Shown here piece after piece: positions 42,536-51,812 of a DNA stretch of 64,000 nt (positions within the stretch are counted from its first letter, which is position 1; each line of letters opens with the position of its first letter). The DNA comes from Fulvivirgaceae bacterium JP3-4. GTDB lineage: Bacteria > Bacteroidota > Bacteroidia > Cytophagales > Cyclobacteriaceae. The notes under the pieces are model-generated. The model was not told the DNA's origin. It did not search any database and saw nothing but the letters and a program-made list of their open reading frames with translations. The stretch lies in contig JARKND010000005.1 in NCBI GenBank assembly GCA_029309925.1, positions 310,001 to 374,000 on the forward strand, read 5' to 3'. The position numbers and the translations under genes are program-made.

Positions 42536-42935
42536 CTTACGTGCCGATTCGGCTTATCTCCCGGTCAGACTCTGCAGTCGGCACGTTCACGTTGCAGAAC
42601 ACATGGCTATAAACATGCCATCCCTTCGGGATGAAACACAAGGCCCTCGATTGTTTCAATGCACTGGGGGAATCACGGGCCACTTCTGAGGCAAACAAAA
42701 ATATCATCGGCAACCCGGAAAGGGTTGTATGTTTATAGCAAAAGATGCCAAATAAAACCAGCGTGTGCGAACTGCCTGCTCTTTTGATTTGTATCAACGC
42801 TCCTCGCACACCATTTGGTGCGCCTGTTAAACTCGTCCTATGGTTCACCACGCCCACTGGTGAAAAGCGGTGTTGTCAGGGATAACATAATACAAAGTCT
42901 TAAGCCTATAACGGTGTGTGCAAAAAGTGCTCAAG
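42536..42935. repeat. 447-bp tandem repeat, unit 3 (diverged, end approximate)
   Basis: Third copy, clearly diverged from the first two, with homology fading near CCTATAACGGTGTGTG (about 42912-42927). The inverted pair at its start is intact. Later it forms better hairpins than units 1 and 2: TTCACCA with TGGTGAA around 42843-42862, and GCACACC with GGTGCGC-type arms around 42806-42824. A 106-codon minus-strand frame runs across it. Its composition looks like translated repeat. Confidence 0.85.
42607..42738. repeat. Palindromic cassette in unit 3
   Basis: Here the ends are perfect complements, CTATAAACAT (42607-42616) and ATGTTTATAG (42729-42738). The left hairpin CATCCC/GGGATG is unchanged. 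The right hairpin keeps AACCC/GGGTT with loop GGAAA. The middle of the cassette has drifted most, which suggests the ends and stems are the constrained parts. Confidence 0.85.
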
Positions 42936-42980
42936 GCTACTGCCAAAAAAATATACTAAACAATAGATCTTTAGCCGGAG

Positions 42981-45932
42981 TTACGCCAGCATCTGTGCGA
43001 TGTCATCCTTCGTGAGCTGCTTCATGAAACTTTCTTCGGTGGTGATCAGCTCATTTGTAAGCTTAAGTTTCTTTTGCTGAAGCATGAGAATCTTTTCCTC
43101 CACGCTGTTCCGCGTGATGAATTTGTAGGTGAATACTTTTCGCTTTTGTCCGATCCGGTGCGCGCGGTCAATGGCCTGCGCTTCAACCGCAGGGTTCCAC
43201 CATGGATCGAGAATGAACACATAGTCTGCCTCCGTGAGGTTCAGACCAAGTCCACCCGCCTTGATCGAAATCAGGAACACTTTCAGGTTCGTGTCTTTGT
43301 TGAACCGGTCAACCTGATCCTTACGGTCTGTGCTGGAGCCATCGAGGTAGGCAAAATCAATCTTGTTTGACTTCAGGTAGTTCTTCACAAGATCGAGGTG
43401 CTTTACAAATTGACTGAACACAAGAACTTTGTGCCCCTCGGCAATTGCGTTCTCGAGCATGTGTGTGATGTCTTCCAGTTTGCCGGAATCGCCACTGTAA
43501 CCCTGCTCGATCATTTTCGGATGATTCGCCAGCTGACGCAATTTTGTCAGACCTTCGAGAATCATAAACCTGCTGTTGCCAAGCCCTTCCTGTTCGATGA
43601 GTTTGAGGATCTTCTCCCGATACTGTGTCTTGACCTCTTCGTATCGTCTCTCCTGTTCAGGTGTCATTTCTGAGTACTGAACATGTTCAACCTTCTCAGG
43701 AAGTTCTGTTGCCACCTGAGACTTGTGACGTCTTAATATGAAAGGCTTGATGATCGCGCCAAGCTTCTTCGACTTCGCTTCATCTGCTTTTTTCTCAATT
43801 GGATTCTGGTACTCATTGCGGAAGTAAGTCTGTGTCCCAAGAATACCAGGGTTGATGAACGACATCTGTGACCACAGGTCAAGTGTTGTGTTTTCAATCG
43901 GTGTGCCCGTGAGCACGAGCTTGTGTCTTGACTTCAGCTCGCGAACAGCCTTTGCAATATTGGATGTTGGATTCTTGATGACCTGCGACTCGTCAAGAAT
44001 GATATAGTTGAAATAGAACTTCTGCAGTTGTTCAACATCAAGGCGAGTAATGCCGTACGATGTCAGAATCAGATCGTATTTCTCAAAACGCGTGATGTCC
44101 TTGTTACGAAGCGTTCCTGTATAGTTCAGAATTTTCAAGTCCGGTGTAAACTTGCTCGCCTCCATCTCCCAGTTATAGATCAGAGATGTTGGCATGATCA
44201 GCAATGATGTTCCTGCACCAGCATCCTTTTCTGCCTGCAGCATGGTGAGGGTTTGCACCGTTTTACCAAGACCCATATCATCAGCAAGACATCCACCGAG
44301 TCTATATTCGTTGAGGAAGCGCAGCCAGTTGTACCCTGCACGTTGATAAGGACGAAGCTCGCCCTTGAATCCCGCTGGCAGCGGATATTGCTTGATGCCA
44401 CTGAACGATGTAAGTGATCTCAACTTTTCGCTGAGGTGAACCTTGGCGAGATTTCCTTCCTCCAGCTCTTTCACAAGGTTGAGATGGTGCTTTCTCAGCA
44501 CCGGCTTTTCATTGTTCCCTTCCGTTTCACTAAGCGCAAAAAGGTCGGCATATTTTGTGAGCCAGATCTCAGGGATAATTGCAATTTCTCCATTCGGCAA
44601 TTTGAATTCTACCTTTTTCCTAAGGATCAGTTTGCGAAGATCCTTGAAAGGAATTTCAAACTCACCAAAGCGGATCTTGGCGTGAATATCAAACCAGTCG
44701 ATGTTCTCTTTTACCTCGACCTCTATCACAGCCTTCCCGACAAAATATTTCTTGTCGCGGCTCTCGGGTTGACTTACCTCGAAGCCGAGGTTCAACAGGT
44801 TGACGCGGTTTTCATTCAGCCAGGAGAAAGCTTCTGACTTCGGGATGGCCACACGAAATCCCTTCATTCCCAGGCCCAGCTTCTGCAGCGTGTGAAGAAA
44901 ATTCTTTTCAATATCCGACTTGCGTGTAACACGATGGAACACATATCCGGTCTCCTGTTTTTCAACGGTGACGCTGACAGGCCCGATGTTGTCTCCGCGG
45001 AAGCGGTGTTTGCCGTATTTGAACGAAAGGTCGAATACAATTTTTCCCGACTCGTCACTTCCTTCATCTGTCGATGGCGCGCTCGCACCTGAATCAAACA
45101 AAGAAGGAACAGCAGAGGCCTGTGCCGTGTGAAGTTCCGACAGCGTCAGCACCGGGTGCGGATCGTAGGTGCTTTTGTTGATCTCAAACCCATTTGCTTC
45201 CACATCATCAAACGAGGCGATGAGGGGTGCCACAAACCTGTTGTAATAGGTTTCCTCAACGTTCTTGGGAATAACTACAAACTTTTTGCTGAGGAAGGGT
45301 ATTAGCTTCTTGCCATCGACATGCTTTTCGAAGCCGTAGAGCTTGCCATCAAGCACCATCCACGCGGGATTTTTACACACGAGGTATGCTGACTCATTGG
45401 GCAACTCAAGTTTCTTTCCCTGGTAAAATATTGTCGGGTAATAGTTTGTCTGATCGTTGGTACGGATGAAATGGAACTGGATGGTTGCACGCTTGTCTAG
45501 TACTTCGATCCTGCGCCAGGTCGGCTCGCCATCGTTGCCCATCTCAAAAAGCATTTTGCCGCGCAGTTTCTCCAGCACTTTCGCCCTGCGCTTTTCCATG
45601 TAGTCTTCAATCTGCTCCTGGAGGATTTCATTGCCCTTTACCTTATCATAAGTCTTGGTCAGGAACTCTTCAGGCTTGACGATCTTGGGCGAAAATTTCT
45701 TCACGATGGCGTCCTGCTGCATCGAATCCATCAGCTCGATGAGTTCAAAGTCACGGTCGTCAAGACCTTTCGAAAACTCCCGTGCGTTCTTTGCTGAAAT
45801 GTTCTGGTGCTGGTAGGTGAGCTTGCCTTTGTCGTCCAGATGCACAATGTAGGATTCAAAAATGAACCCGAGGTATTCGTGCTGGTACAGCGAATAGATG
45901 ATCTGGAACGGTTGCGAGGCAGAGACTTTCAT
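42981..45932 (-). CDS. SNF2-family DEAD/DEAH-box ATPase
   Basis: A 983-residue Swi2/Snf2-type translocase. The first 500 residues are a beta-rich domain of unknown fold, without the CxC-type SWIM zinc finger seen in many bacterial relatives. The ATPase follows: ADDMGLGKTVQT near 553, motif II LDESQVIKN near 650 (Ser replacing the usual Ala), LTGTPIENTTLDLWS, and the C-terminal helicase lobe with VFSQFVKHL, KAGGLGLNLTEADYV and DRAHRIGQ. Such proteins remodel DNA-protein complexes, for example RapA at RNA polymerase, but this branch is uncharacterised. It is adjacent to the repeat array, with 45 bp between unit 3 and its stop. Confidence 0.92.
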   Translation of the reverse strand: MKVSASQPFQIIYSLYQHEYLGFIFESYIVHLDDKGKLTYQHQNISAKNAREFSKGLDDRDFELIELMDSMQQDAIVKKFSPKIVKPEEFLTKTYDKVKGNEILQEQIEDYMEKRRAKVLEKLRGKMLFEMGNDGEPTWRRIEVLDKRATIQFHFIRTNDQTNYYPTIFYQGKKLELPNESAYLVCKNPAWMVLDGKLYGFEKHVDGKKLIPFLSKKFVVIPKNVEETYYNRFVAPLIASFDDVEANGFEINKSTYDPHPVLTLSELHTAQASAVPSLFDSGASAPSTDEGSDESGKIVFDLSFKYGKHRFRGDNIGPVSVTVEKQETGYVFHRVTRKSDIEKNFLHTLQKLGLGMKGFRVAIPKSEAFSWLNENRVNLLNLGFEVSQPESRDKKYFVGKAVIEVEVKENIDWFDIHAKIRFGEFEIPFKDLRKLILRKKVEFKLPNGEIAIIPEIWLTKYADLFALSETEGNNEKPVLRKHHLNLVKELEEGNLAKVHLSEKLRSLTSFSGIKQYPLPAGFKGELRPYQRAGYNWLRFLNEYRLGGCLADDMGLGKTVQTLTMLQAEKDAGAGTSLLIMPTSLIYNWEMEASKFTPDLKILNYTGTLRNKDITRFEKYDLILTSYGITRLDVEQLQKFYFNYIILDESQVIKNPTSNIAKAVRELKSRHKLVLTGTPIENTTLDLWSQMSFINPGILGTQTYFRNEYQNPIEKKADEAKSKKLGAIIKPFILRRHKSQVATELPEKVEHVQYSEMTPEQERRYEEVKTQYREKILKLIEQEGLGNSRFMILEGLTKLRQLANHPKMIEQGYSGDSGKLEDITHMLENAIAEGHKVLVFSQFVKHLDLVKNYLKSNKIDFAYLDGSSTDRKDQVDRFNKDTNLKVFLISIKAGGLGLNLTEADYVFILDPWWNPAVEAQAIDRAHRIGQKRKVFTYKFITRNSVEEKILMLQQKKLKLTNELITTEESFMKQLTKDDIAQMLA

Positions 45933-46025
45933 GAAAACCGGCCATTTTGAATGAAACGGAATCTCTAAAGTAAGTATTTTTACGTAATAAAATGATACAA
46001 ATCCGGCCCAGATGTTACACGAATC

Positions 46026-47252
46026 TTACAGGTGTCTGGCCGCTGCAAACCTGGATGCAAGCCTGGCTGGATGGAAGGAAATGATAACCGTTATTATGCT
46101 GACGACTGCAAAAGCATAAACAAAATCCATGGCCTTGACTTCGATGGGGTAGCCTTGCGTAATGGAGGTTTCCATGCCCATGGAGATAATGCCATACTTC
46201 AATTGCAGCGCGCAGAACGCACCGCCCAGCAAAAGACCTACTCCTGCCCCGATGAAAGCGATCATCGCACCTTCTGTCATGAAAACATTGCGGATCTGAC
46301 TGGTGTTTGCGCCCATAGCTGACAATACCGAGATGTCTTTCTTCTTATCAAGAGCAAGCATCATCAGTGTAAAGAAGATATTAATCGATCCAACGAGCAG
46401 CAGCAGTGCAAAAGCCATAAAGGCGAAGAGTTTTTCCATGCGCAGCAGTGTATAAAGGTCTTTATGTTGCTCTTCATTGTTGAGCACATCGAATGACTCT
46501 CCGAGGACGCGCTGTATCTCAGCTTCCACAACGGCCGGCTTACGCGCAGGCGATATTTTTACTTCCAGCGAGGTTCGCCTGTTGCCATAGGAAAGCAATT
46601 CGGCAGCAAAATCGAGAGGAACGATGATGTAATTTTCGTCAAAGTTCTGCACGATACTAAAAACTCCGCCAGGGATGATATTTTTCTTCGTGTATAATTT
46701 GGAGGGGTCGAGCCCGACCGACTTGACATTCTTGATATAATACATCTGCAAGGGAAAGAGCGGCTCATTTACCGCAATTGAGAGCGTGTATTGAATTCCG
46801 CGGCCTACGATCGCGTACGGAATACCCGCTTCATGAAGCTTGAGATCTCCTTCAACGATATTTTCCTTCGGAATTCTGTTCTGCTGGATAAAGTTATCGC
46901 CCACGCCTTTTATAGTAATCACCTGATTTGCCTCGCGATAGCGCACGTAGGCGTAGTCTTCAATCACTTCCGTTACAATCTCTACACCGTCAACAGCCCT
47001 GATCTTGTTTAGCAAGGCTTCACTGCTTTCAAAAGATTTTCCCTGTCTGGCAACGATCTTGATTTCAGGATCGAATGAGCTGTTAAGGGAGCTCAGCAAA
47101 CTTTCAAGGCCGTTAAAAATAGAAAGGATGATGATGAGCGCTGCCGTTATGAACGCAACCCCGATCATCGAAATCACCGAGATCAGGTTAATGAAATTCG
47201 CTTTCCTTTTCGAAAAGAAATATCGCCTTGCTATGTAGAATGGGAAGTTCAA
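46026..47252 (-). CDS. FtsX/LolC-like ABC transporter permease
   Basis: A 408-residue permease with an N-terminal helix (NFINLISVISMIGVAFITAALIIILSIFNG), a periplasmic MacB-type domain (about 60-260) and three C-terminal helices of the FtsX core (about 275-400). IFFTLMMLALDKKKDISVLSAMGA is the classical coupling segment. The layout and FPFYIARRYFFSKRK start match LolC/LolE, the inner-membrane part of the lipoprotein-releasing system. The ATPase partner is not in the window. Its ATG overlaps the rbfA stop by 4 bp (ATGA), so the two are translationally coupled. Confidence 0.9.
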   Translation of the reverse strand: MNFPFYIARRYFFSKRKANFINLISVISMIGVAFITAALIIILSIFNGLESLLSSLNSSFDPEIKIVARQGKSFESSEALLNKIRAVDGVEIVTEVIEDYAYVRYREANQVITIKGVGDNFIQQNRIPKENIVEGDLKLHEAGIPYAIVGRGIQYTLSIAVNEPLFPLQMYYIKNVKSVGLDPSKLYTKKNIIPGGVFSIVQNFDENYIIVPLDFAAELLSYGNRRTSLEVKISPARKPAVVEAEIQRVLGESFDVLNNEEQHKDLYTLLRMEKLFAFMAFALLLLVGSINIFFTLMMLALDKKKDISVLSAMGANTSQIRNVFMTEGAMIAFIGAGVGLLLGGAFCALQLKYGIISMGMETSITQGYPIEVKAMDFVYAFAVVSIITVIISFHPARLASRFAAARHL

Positions 47253-47626
47253 CCTTCTTTGCCTTTGTCAGCGGGAGGGATGTTCAGATTCTTGATTATA
47301 TCTTCGATGCGCTGGGCGTTTTCCTCGACTTCATCAATTTCAAAAATCAGTTCCGGAATAATCCGGACCTGCTTGCCGATCTTTTCGCCAAGTTCTTTAC
47401 GTATTTCCTTCTTGTGAAGGTTTAATGTGTCAAATGTTTTCTGTTTGTCCTTCGCCAGCAGCATGCTGATATATATCCTCGCCACACCGAGGTCCGGACT
47501 CACCCTGACATCTGCGATCGTGATGAAAGTTCCTCCCAATATTCCCCGCCTGTCGCGCTGGAAAATTTCGCTCAATTCTTTCTGAACTAACCGGCTGAAT
47601 TTCTGTTGTCGCGTTGTGCCTGCCAT
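47249..47626 (-). CDS. rbfA: 30S ribosome-binding factor A
   Basis: A 125-residue KH-fold protein that helps mature the 16S rRNA 5' region in small-subunit assembly. The patterns KFSRLVQKELSEIFQRD, ITIADVRVSPDLGVARIYIS and IRKELGEKIGKQVRIIPELIFEIDE are diagnostic. I start at the ATG at 47626 (MAGTTRQQKF), which gives the normal N-terminus; the frame extends to 47674. It usually neighbours infB or truB, but here it heads a two-gene unit with the LolC-like permease. Confidence 0.95.
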   Translation of the reverse strand: MAGTTRQQKFSRLVQKELSEIFQRDRRGILGGTFITIADVRVSPDLGVARIYISMLLAKDKQKTFDTLNLHKKEIRKELGEKIGKQVRIIPELIFEIDEVEENAQRIEDIIKNLNIPPADKGKEG

Positions 47627-47731
47627 AGTAGCATTAAAGGTAACGAATGACGAATTAACTGTAATAAAAAACAACAGATTCCGCTTTAATCTTCAAATTT
47701 ACAGTCTAATTTTCGCGCCAACTTACCCAGC

Positions 47732-49123
47732 ATGCTCATCCGGTATTTCCGAATCAATGATCCTTACCGTCTGGTTGCCGTTTTTGTCATCATGTTGCTG
47801 ATGTACATGCCGCTGTTTGTGAACCATCCCGGGATCACCATTCCTGAGTTGAAAAGCATCCTGATTGGCGAGCGCCTCAATGAAGGAAAGGATATGTACG
47901 TGGCCGTAGTTGACAACACCGCACCGTTAACCGCCTGGTTCCACGAAAGCATGGAGTCTCTGTTCGGACGTTCTTTACTGGCGCGGCACATTGTCGCTTT
48001 TGTGCTGATCTTCCTCCAAGCTGCATACCTGGGAATCATGTTTATCACGCGCAAGGTGTTCAACGAGAATACTTACATTCCCTCGTTTCTCTTTTGCCTG
48101 CTCTTTTTTGTTTCGTTCGATACGCTGGCGCTCACGGGTGATCTTCTTGGCTTCACGTTCCTTCTTTTAGCGCTGAACAATCTCTTCAAGGAAATCGAGT
48201 TCCGCGTGCAGTATGACGAAACAATTTTCAACCTTGGTTTATTCATCAGCATTGCCTCGTTATTCTCATTTGCCTTCAGCATCTATATACTGTGGGTGAT
48301 GATCGTGCTCGTATTCTTTACAAGGTCTACGCCTCGCAGATTTTTGCTTTTGTTGTTCGGGTTTTTACTCCCGCACCTGCTGGTGATGTCCATCGCATAC
48401 CTCAACATTTCGCTTGGTAAAATGTGGGAGTATTATTACCTGGCAAACCTTACATTCAAGCGGGATGTATTGATGGGGGCTGGGGGAATTTTCACCCTGA
48501 GCATTGTTCCACTGGTGTTTCTCGTGGTTGCTGTTGTTATGCTTCAGCGCGAAGCCAGGCTGAGCAAATATCAGTCGCAGGTGCTGCAGATCATGTTTCT
48601 TTGGATCGGGTTCACGCTCATTTATTTCTTTTATGCGAAAAATATGCGCCCGCAAAACCTGATGGTTTTTATCCCGGCTTTTGCATTGATCTTTACCCAC
48701 TACTTCCTTGCCATCAGAAGGCGGAAATTTCTTGAACTCAACAGCTGGGCGCTGATCGCAGGAATTATTGCAATGGGGTTGCTGGCGCGGTATGGAAAGC
48801 TTCGTGCCGTCAGCTACAGCGACCTGCTCGTAAAAAAATCTCCGGCAGGTATGACCAATAAAAAAATTGCTGTGCTGACAAATGATCTCAGTTACTACAG
48901 CACCAACAGACTCGGGCTGCCCTATCTCAACTGGAAACTGTCACAGGATATTTTTCTCAATCCGGATTACTATGAGAACGTCACCGAAGTATACCATCAT
49001 CTGAAGGTTGACAACCCAGAAGCGATTGTCGACCCCGACAACTTGCTGGTGCCTTTTTTTAACCGTTTCCCGCAGGAGCGATCGAGGTATTCGAAGCGTG
49101 GAGATGTTTACATCCGGAACTAG
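47732..49123 (+). CDS. Multi-spanning membrane protein of unknown function
   Basis: A 463-residue protein with about ten membrane helices, starting MLIRYFRINDPYRLVAVFVIML. The first loop has a charged segment KSILIGERLNEGKDMYVAVVDNTAPLTAWFH, reminiscent of the catalytic loop of GT-C glycosyltransferases and of DUF6427-type Bacteroidota proteins. No acidic D-D/E pair typical of GT-C could be assigned with confidence. The C-terminal 110 residues are soluble. It diverges from rbfA and overlaps the convergent rpiB stop by 4 bp. Confidence 0.75.
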   Translation: MLIRYFRINDPYRLVAVFVIMLLMYMPLFVNHPGITIPELKSILIGERLNEGKDMYVAVVDNTAPLTAWFHESMESLFGRSLLARHIVAFVLIFLQAAYLGIMFITRKVFNENTYIPSFLFCLLFFVSFDTLALTGDLLGFTFLLLALNNLFKEIEFRVQYDETIFNLGLFISIASLFSFAFSIYILWVMIVLVFFTRSTPRRFLLLLFGFLLPHLLVMSIAYLNISLGKMWEYYYLANLTFKRDVLMGAGGIFTLSIVPLVFLVVAVVMLQREARLSKYQSQVLQIMFLWIGFTLIYFFYAKNMRPQNLMVFIPAFALIFTHYFLAIRRRKFLELNSWALIAGIIAMGLLARYGKLRAVSYSDLLVKKSPAGMTNKKIAVLTNDLSYYSTNRLGLPYLNWKLSQDIFLNPDYYENVTEVYHHLKVDNPEAIVDPDNLLVPFFNRFPQERSRYSKRGDVYIRN

Positions 49124-49554
49124 CAGCTGATTTTCGCGACTCGCTTTTCGTGCCGGCCGCCTTCAAAATTCTCGTGAAGGAATCTATCCGTGATCTTTTG
49201 TGCGAGATCGTATGAGATAAAACGCGCGGGAAGACAAACGATATTGGCGTTGTTATGTTGGCGTGCAAGTCCTGCAAGCTCTTCGTTCCAGCAAATAGCA
49301 GCACGAATTCCCTGGTGCTTGTTGGCAGCAATGGCAACCCCGTTAGCGCTTCCGCAGACGAGTACGCCCAGTTCAAATTCCTTTTTCTCCACTGCCCTCG
49401 CCACAGGATGCGCAAAGTCCGGATAGTCAACCGAATCCTTGCTGTAGGTTCCAAAGTCCCTGACGCTGTATCCGTTTTTCTCCAGCCATGACTTAATGTT
49501 CTCCTTGTAGTCAAAGCCAGCGTGGTCGCTACCGATAGCTATTTTGGGCATCAT
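49120..49554 (-). CDS. rpiB: Ribose-5-phosphate isomerase B
   Basis: A 144-residue isomerase of the RpiB/LacAB family, interconverting ribose-5-phosphate and ribulose-5-phosphate. Markers are IAIGSDHAGFDYKE at the start, the catalytic Cys in LVCGSANGVAIAANK near residue 67, and NNANIVCLPARFI. The start overlaps the tatC stop by 4 bp, giving translational coupling. It acts in the non-oxidative pentose phosphate pathway. Confidence 0.96.
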   Translation of the reverse strand: MMPKIAIGSDHAGFDYKENIKSWLEKNGYSVRDFGTYSKDSVDYPDFAHPVARAVEKKEFELGVLVCGSANGVAIAANKHQGIRAAICWNEELAGLARQHNNANIVCLPARFISYDLAQKITDRFLHENFEGGRHEKRVAKISC

Positions 49555-50411
49555 ATCGCTGATTGTTCTTCGTTTGCTTTTTCAAGTGCGTCCTGCTTCG
49601 CCTTTTCACGCATCACCCGCGCAGAAATCAAGATACTGATTTCGTATAAGACATACAACGGGAGTGAGATCAGTGCCTGGCTGATCGGGTCGGCCGATGG
49701 CGTCACAATAGCACCAAGAATCAAAATGATAACAATGGCATGCTTGCGATAAGTTCGCAGGAATTGAGGCGTTACGATTCCAATCTTTGTGAGGAAATAG
49801 ATCACGACCGGAAGCTGGAACAACAAACCGCTGCCCAACACTACTGTCACAATGGTTCCGATATACGATGTAATGTCGAATTCATTGACGATCATGTCGC
49901 TGATGGTGTAGTTCGCGAGAAAAGCAATCATCATGGGCGACATCACAAAATAACCGAACGCTACTCCGAGCAGGAATAGGAAAGACACGGCAGAAACCGC
50001 TCCGCGCGAAGACTTTCTTTCTTTTGCATAAAGACCTGGCCTGATAAATCTCCAGAACTCCCAAACCACATACGGAAATGCAACAACCAGACCGATAACG
50101 AAAGATGCTGTGATCGACATGGTGAACTGACCTGTCATCAATCGGCTTTGCACCTTGAACGGAATCTCCTGAACACAGAAGGCATCAGGTGTTCCAAGCC
50201 AGTTTCCAAATTTGCAAAGCCAGATAAAGGTTGGAAAATCCACGCGTCCGGGGGCGAAAAGAATATTCGTGAAGATCCACTCGATATTGACGAATGCGAA
50301 AATCATGAAAAACACGATGGCAATCAATGAGCGGACAACGTGCCATCTCAACTCCTCGAGATGCTCGAGGAAACTCATTTCCTTTTCTTCCTGCGGCTGA
50401 TCCAGTGGCAT
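49551..50411 (-). CDS. tatC: Twin-arginine translocase subunit TatC
   Basis: The multi-spanning receptor of the Tat pathway, with six helices in 286 residues. The N-terminal SFLEHLEELRWHVVRSLIAI is the family signature, and the region FVIGLVVAFPYVVWEFWRFIRPGLYAKERK is highly conserved and contacts signal peptides. ISQALISLPLYVLYEISI lies in the last helix. The C-terminal tail (about 25 residues, Ala/Glu/Lys-rich) is longer than in E. coli. TatA is not in this window. It is followed by rpiB with a 4-bp overlap. Confidence 0.97.
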   Translation of the reverse strand: MPLDQPQEEKEMSFLEHLEELRWHVVRSLIAIVFFMIFAFVNIEWIFTNILFAPGRVDFPTFIWLCKFGNWLGTPDAFCVQEIPFKVQSRLMTGQFTMSITASFVIGLVVAFPYVVWEFWRFIRPGLYAKERKSSRGAVSAVSFLFLLGVAFGYFVMSPMMIAFLANYTISDMIVNEFDITSYIGTIVTVVLGSGLLFQLPVVIYFLTKIGIVTPQFLRTYRKHAIVIILILGAIVTPSADPISQALISLPLYVLYEISILISARVMREKAKQDALEKANEEQSAI

Positions 50412-50439
50412 GACAAAACGTAATTAAAAACGCGATCCG

Positions 50440-51708
50440 TTAGTACAACGGAAACTTCTCCACGAAACGATTGACTTTACGTTTCACTGCTTTGAGGTGC
50501 TTATCATCTTCCGGCTTCTGAAGTGCTTCATCGATCAGCTCAACAACCTTCACGACATCTTTTTCCACCATGCCTCTCGAGGTGATGGCTGGTGTTCCAA
50601 TGCGCATACCTGAGGTGACCATCGGTGACTGTGTATCGAAAGGAACCATGTTCTTGTTGATGGTGATGTCTGCCTTGATCAACCCCTCTTCCGCCTGCTT
50701 TCCGGTAAGTTTTTTCGAACGAAGGTCAATCAGCATAAGGTGATTGTCTGTGCCTCCGGAAATAATTTTATATCCTTTTTCCACGAATGCTGTTGCCATG
50801 GCCTTCGCATTCTTTGCAACCTGAACGATGTATTCGAGATACTCATCGGACAATGCCTCCTGAAAAGCAATTGCTTTCGCTGCGATCACGTGTTCGAGCG
50901 GGCCTCCCTGCGTGCCAGGGAAAACACCCGAGTCAAGGATCGAACCCATCTTGCGGATCTCGCCTTTCGGTGTCTTGATTCCAAGAGGATTGTCAACATT
51001 TTTTCCCACCATGATCATGCCTCCCCGAGGGCCGCGCAGTGTCTTATGTGTTGTTGTTGTCACCACGTGGCAATGTTCCATCGGGTCGTTCAGCAATCCT
51101 CTTGCAATGAGCCCGGCAGGATGCGAAATGTCGGCCAGGAGAATTGCACCAACGCTGTCAGCAGCCTTGCGCAGTTTCTCATAGTCCCAGTCGCGGCTAT
51201 ATGCCGAAGCACCGCAGATGATCATTTTTGGTTTTTCGCGCTGAGCGGTTTCAATCACTTTGTCGAAATCGATTTTACCTGTTTCCTGTTCAACGCCATA
51301 AAATACGGGCTGATAAAGCTTACCTGAAAAGTTCACCGGGGACCCGTGTGTGAGGTGACCACCGTGTGAAAGATCAAAGCCAAGAATTTTGTCGCCAGGT
51401 TTGAGGCATGCCAGCATCACGGCTGCGTTTGCCTGTGCACCCGAATGCGGTTGAACGTTTGCCCATTCTGCACCGAACAACTCCTTTGCACGATCTATTG
51501 CCAGTTGTTCGATCTCGTCTACCACTTCACAACCCCCATAGTAGCGTTTGCCGGGAAGGCCTTCTGCATACTTATTGGTAAGCACCGTGCCCATCGCCTT
51601 CATCACATGCTCAGAGGTAAAGTTTTCTGAAGCAATGAGTTCGATTCCGGTCTGCTGGCGTTCTTTTTCCTTTTGAATGAGATCAAAAATGGCTTTGTCC
51701 TTTTTCAT
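50440..51708 (-). CDS. glyA: Serine hydroxymethyltransferase
   Basis: This PLP enzyme interconverts serine and glycine with transfer of the C1 unit to tetrahydrofolate. The 422 residues match the family. The PLP lysine is in [18 protein letters not shown] near residue 225. N-terminal [31 protein letters not shown] and [12 protein letters not shown] are also conserved. A candidate promoter sits 105-136 bp upstream, and the leader contains a perfect hairpin (ATTTGC/GCAAAT, 51757-51773), so control at the leader is possible. Confidence 0.97.
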   Translation of the reverse strand: MKKDKAIFDLIQKEKERQQTGIELIASENFTSEHVMKAMGTVLTNKYAEGLPGKRYYGGCEVVDEIEQLAIDRAKELFGAEWANVQPHSGAQANAAVMLACLKPGDKILGFDLSHGGHLTHGSPVNFSGKLYQPVFYGVEQETGKIDFDKVIETAQREKPKMIICGASAYSRDWDYEKLRKAADSVGAILLADISHPAGLIARGLLNDPMEHCHVVTTTTHKTLRGPRGGMIMVGKNVDNPLGIKTPKGEIRKMGSILDSGVFPGTQGGPLEHVIAAKAIAFQEALSDEYLEYIVQVAKNAKAMATAFVEKGYKIISGGTDNHLMLIDLRSKKLTGKQAEEGLIKADITINKNMVPFDTQSPMVTSGMRIGTPAITSRGMVEKDVVKVVELIDEALQKPEDDKHLKAVKRKVNRFVEKFPLY

Positions 51709-51812
51709 GCGTGTGTTTTGGCTTTAATGGGACACCTGAAGTCGTCCTGCTCCATTATTTGCTTACGGCAAATTCCGGGCAGACGGATTCCTGGTGGCTT
51801 TAAAAGAAGGGT

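Noticed and set aside
42209-42857. Two minus-strand ORFs (42209-42409 and 42537-42857) inside the repeat array
   Set aside because: Each spans the palindromic cassette and hairpins of a repeat unit, so the translation is of repeat sequence. Units 1 and 2 do not keep the longer frame.
41641-42935. CRISPR array or integron-type attC cassette array
   Set aside because: Repeat units are about 447 bp with no short direct repeats and unique spacers, no cas genes are present, and no integrase or cassette ORFs were seen.
42981-45932. Defence-system locus around the SNF2 ATPase
   Set aside because: Neighbours are an acyltransferase, a repeat array, a LolC-like permease and rbfA. No nuclease, methyltransferase or other defence component was found.
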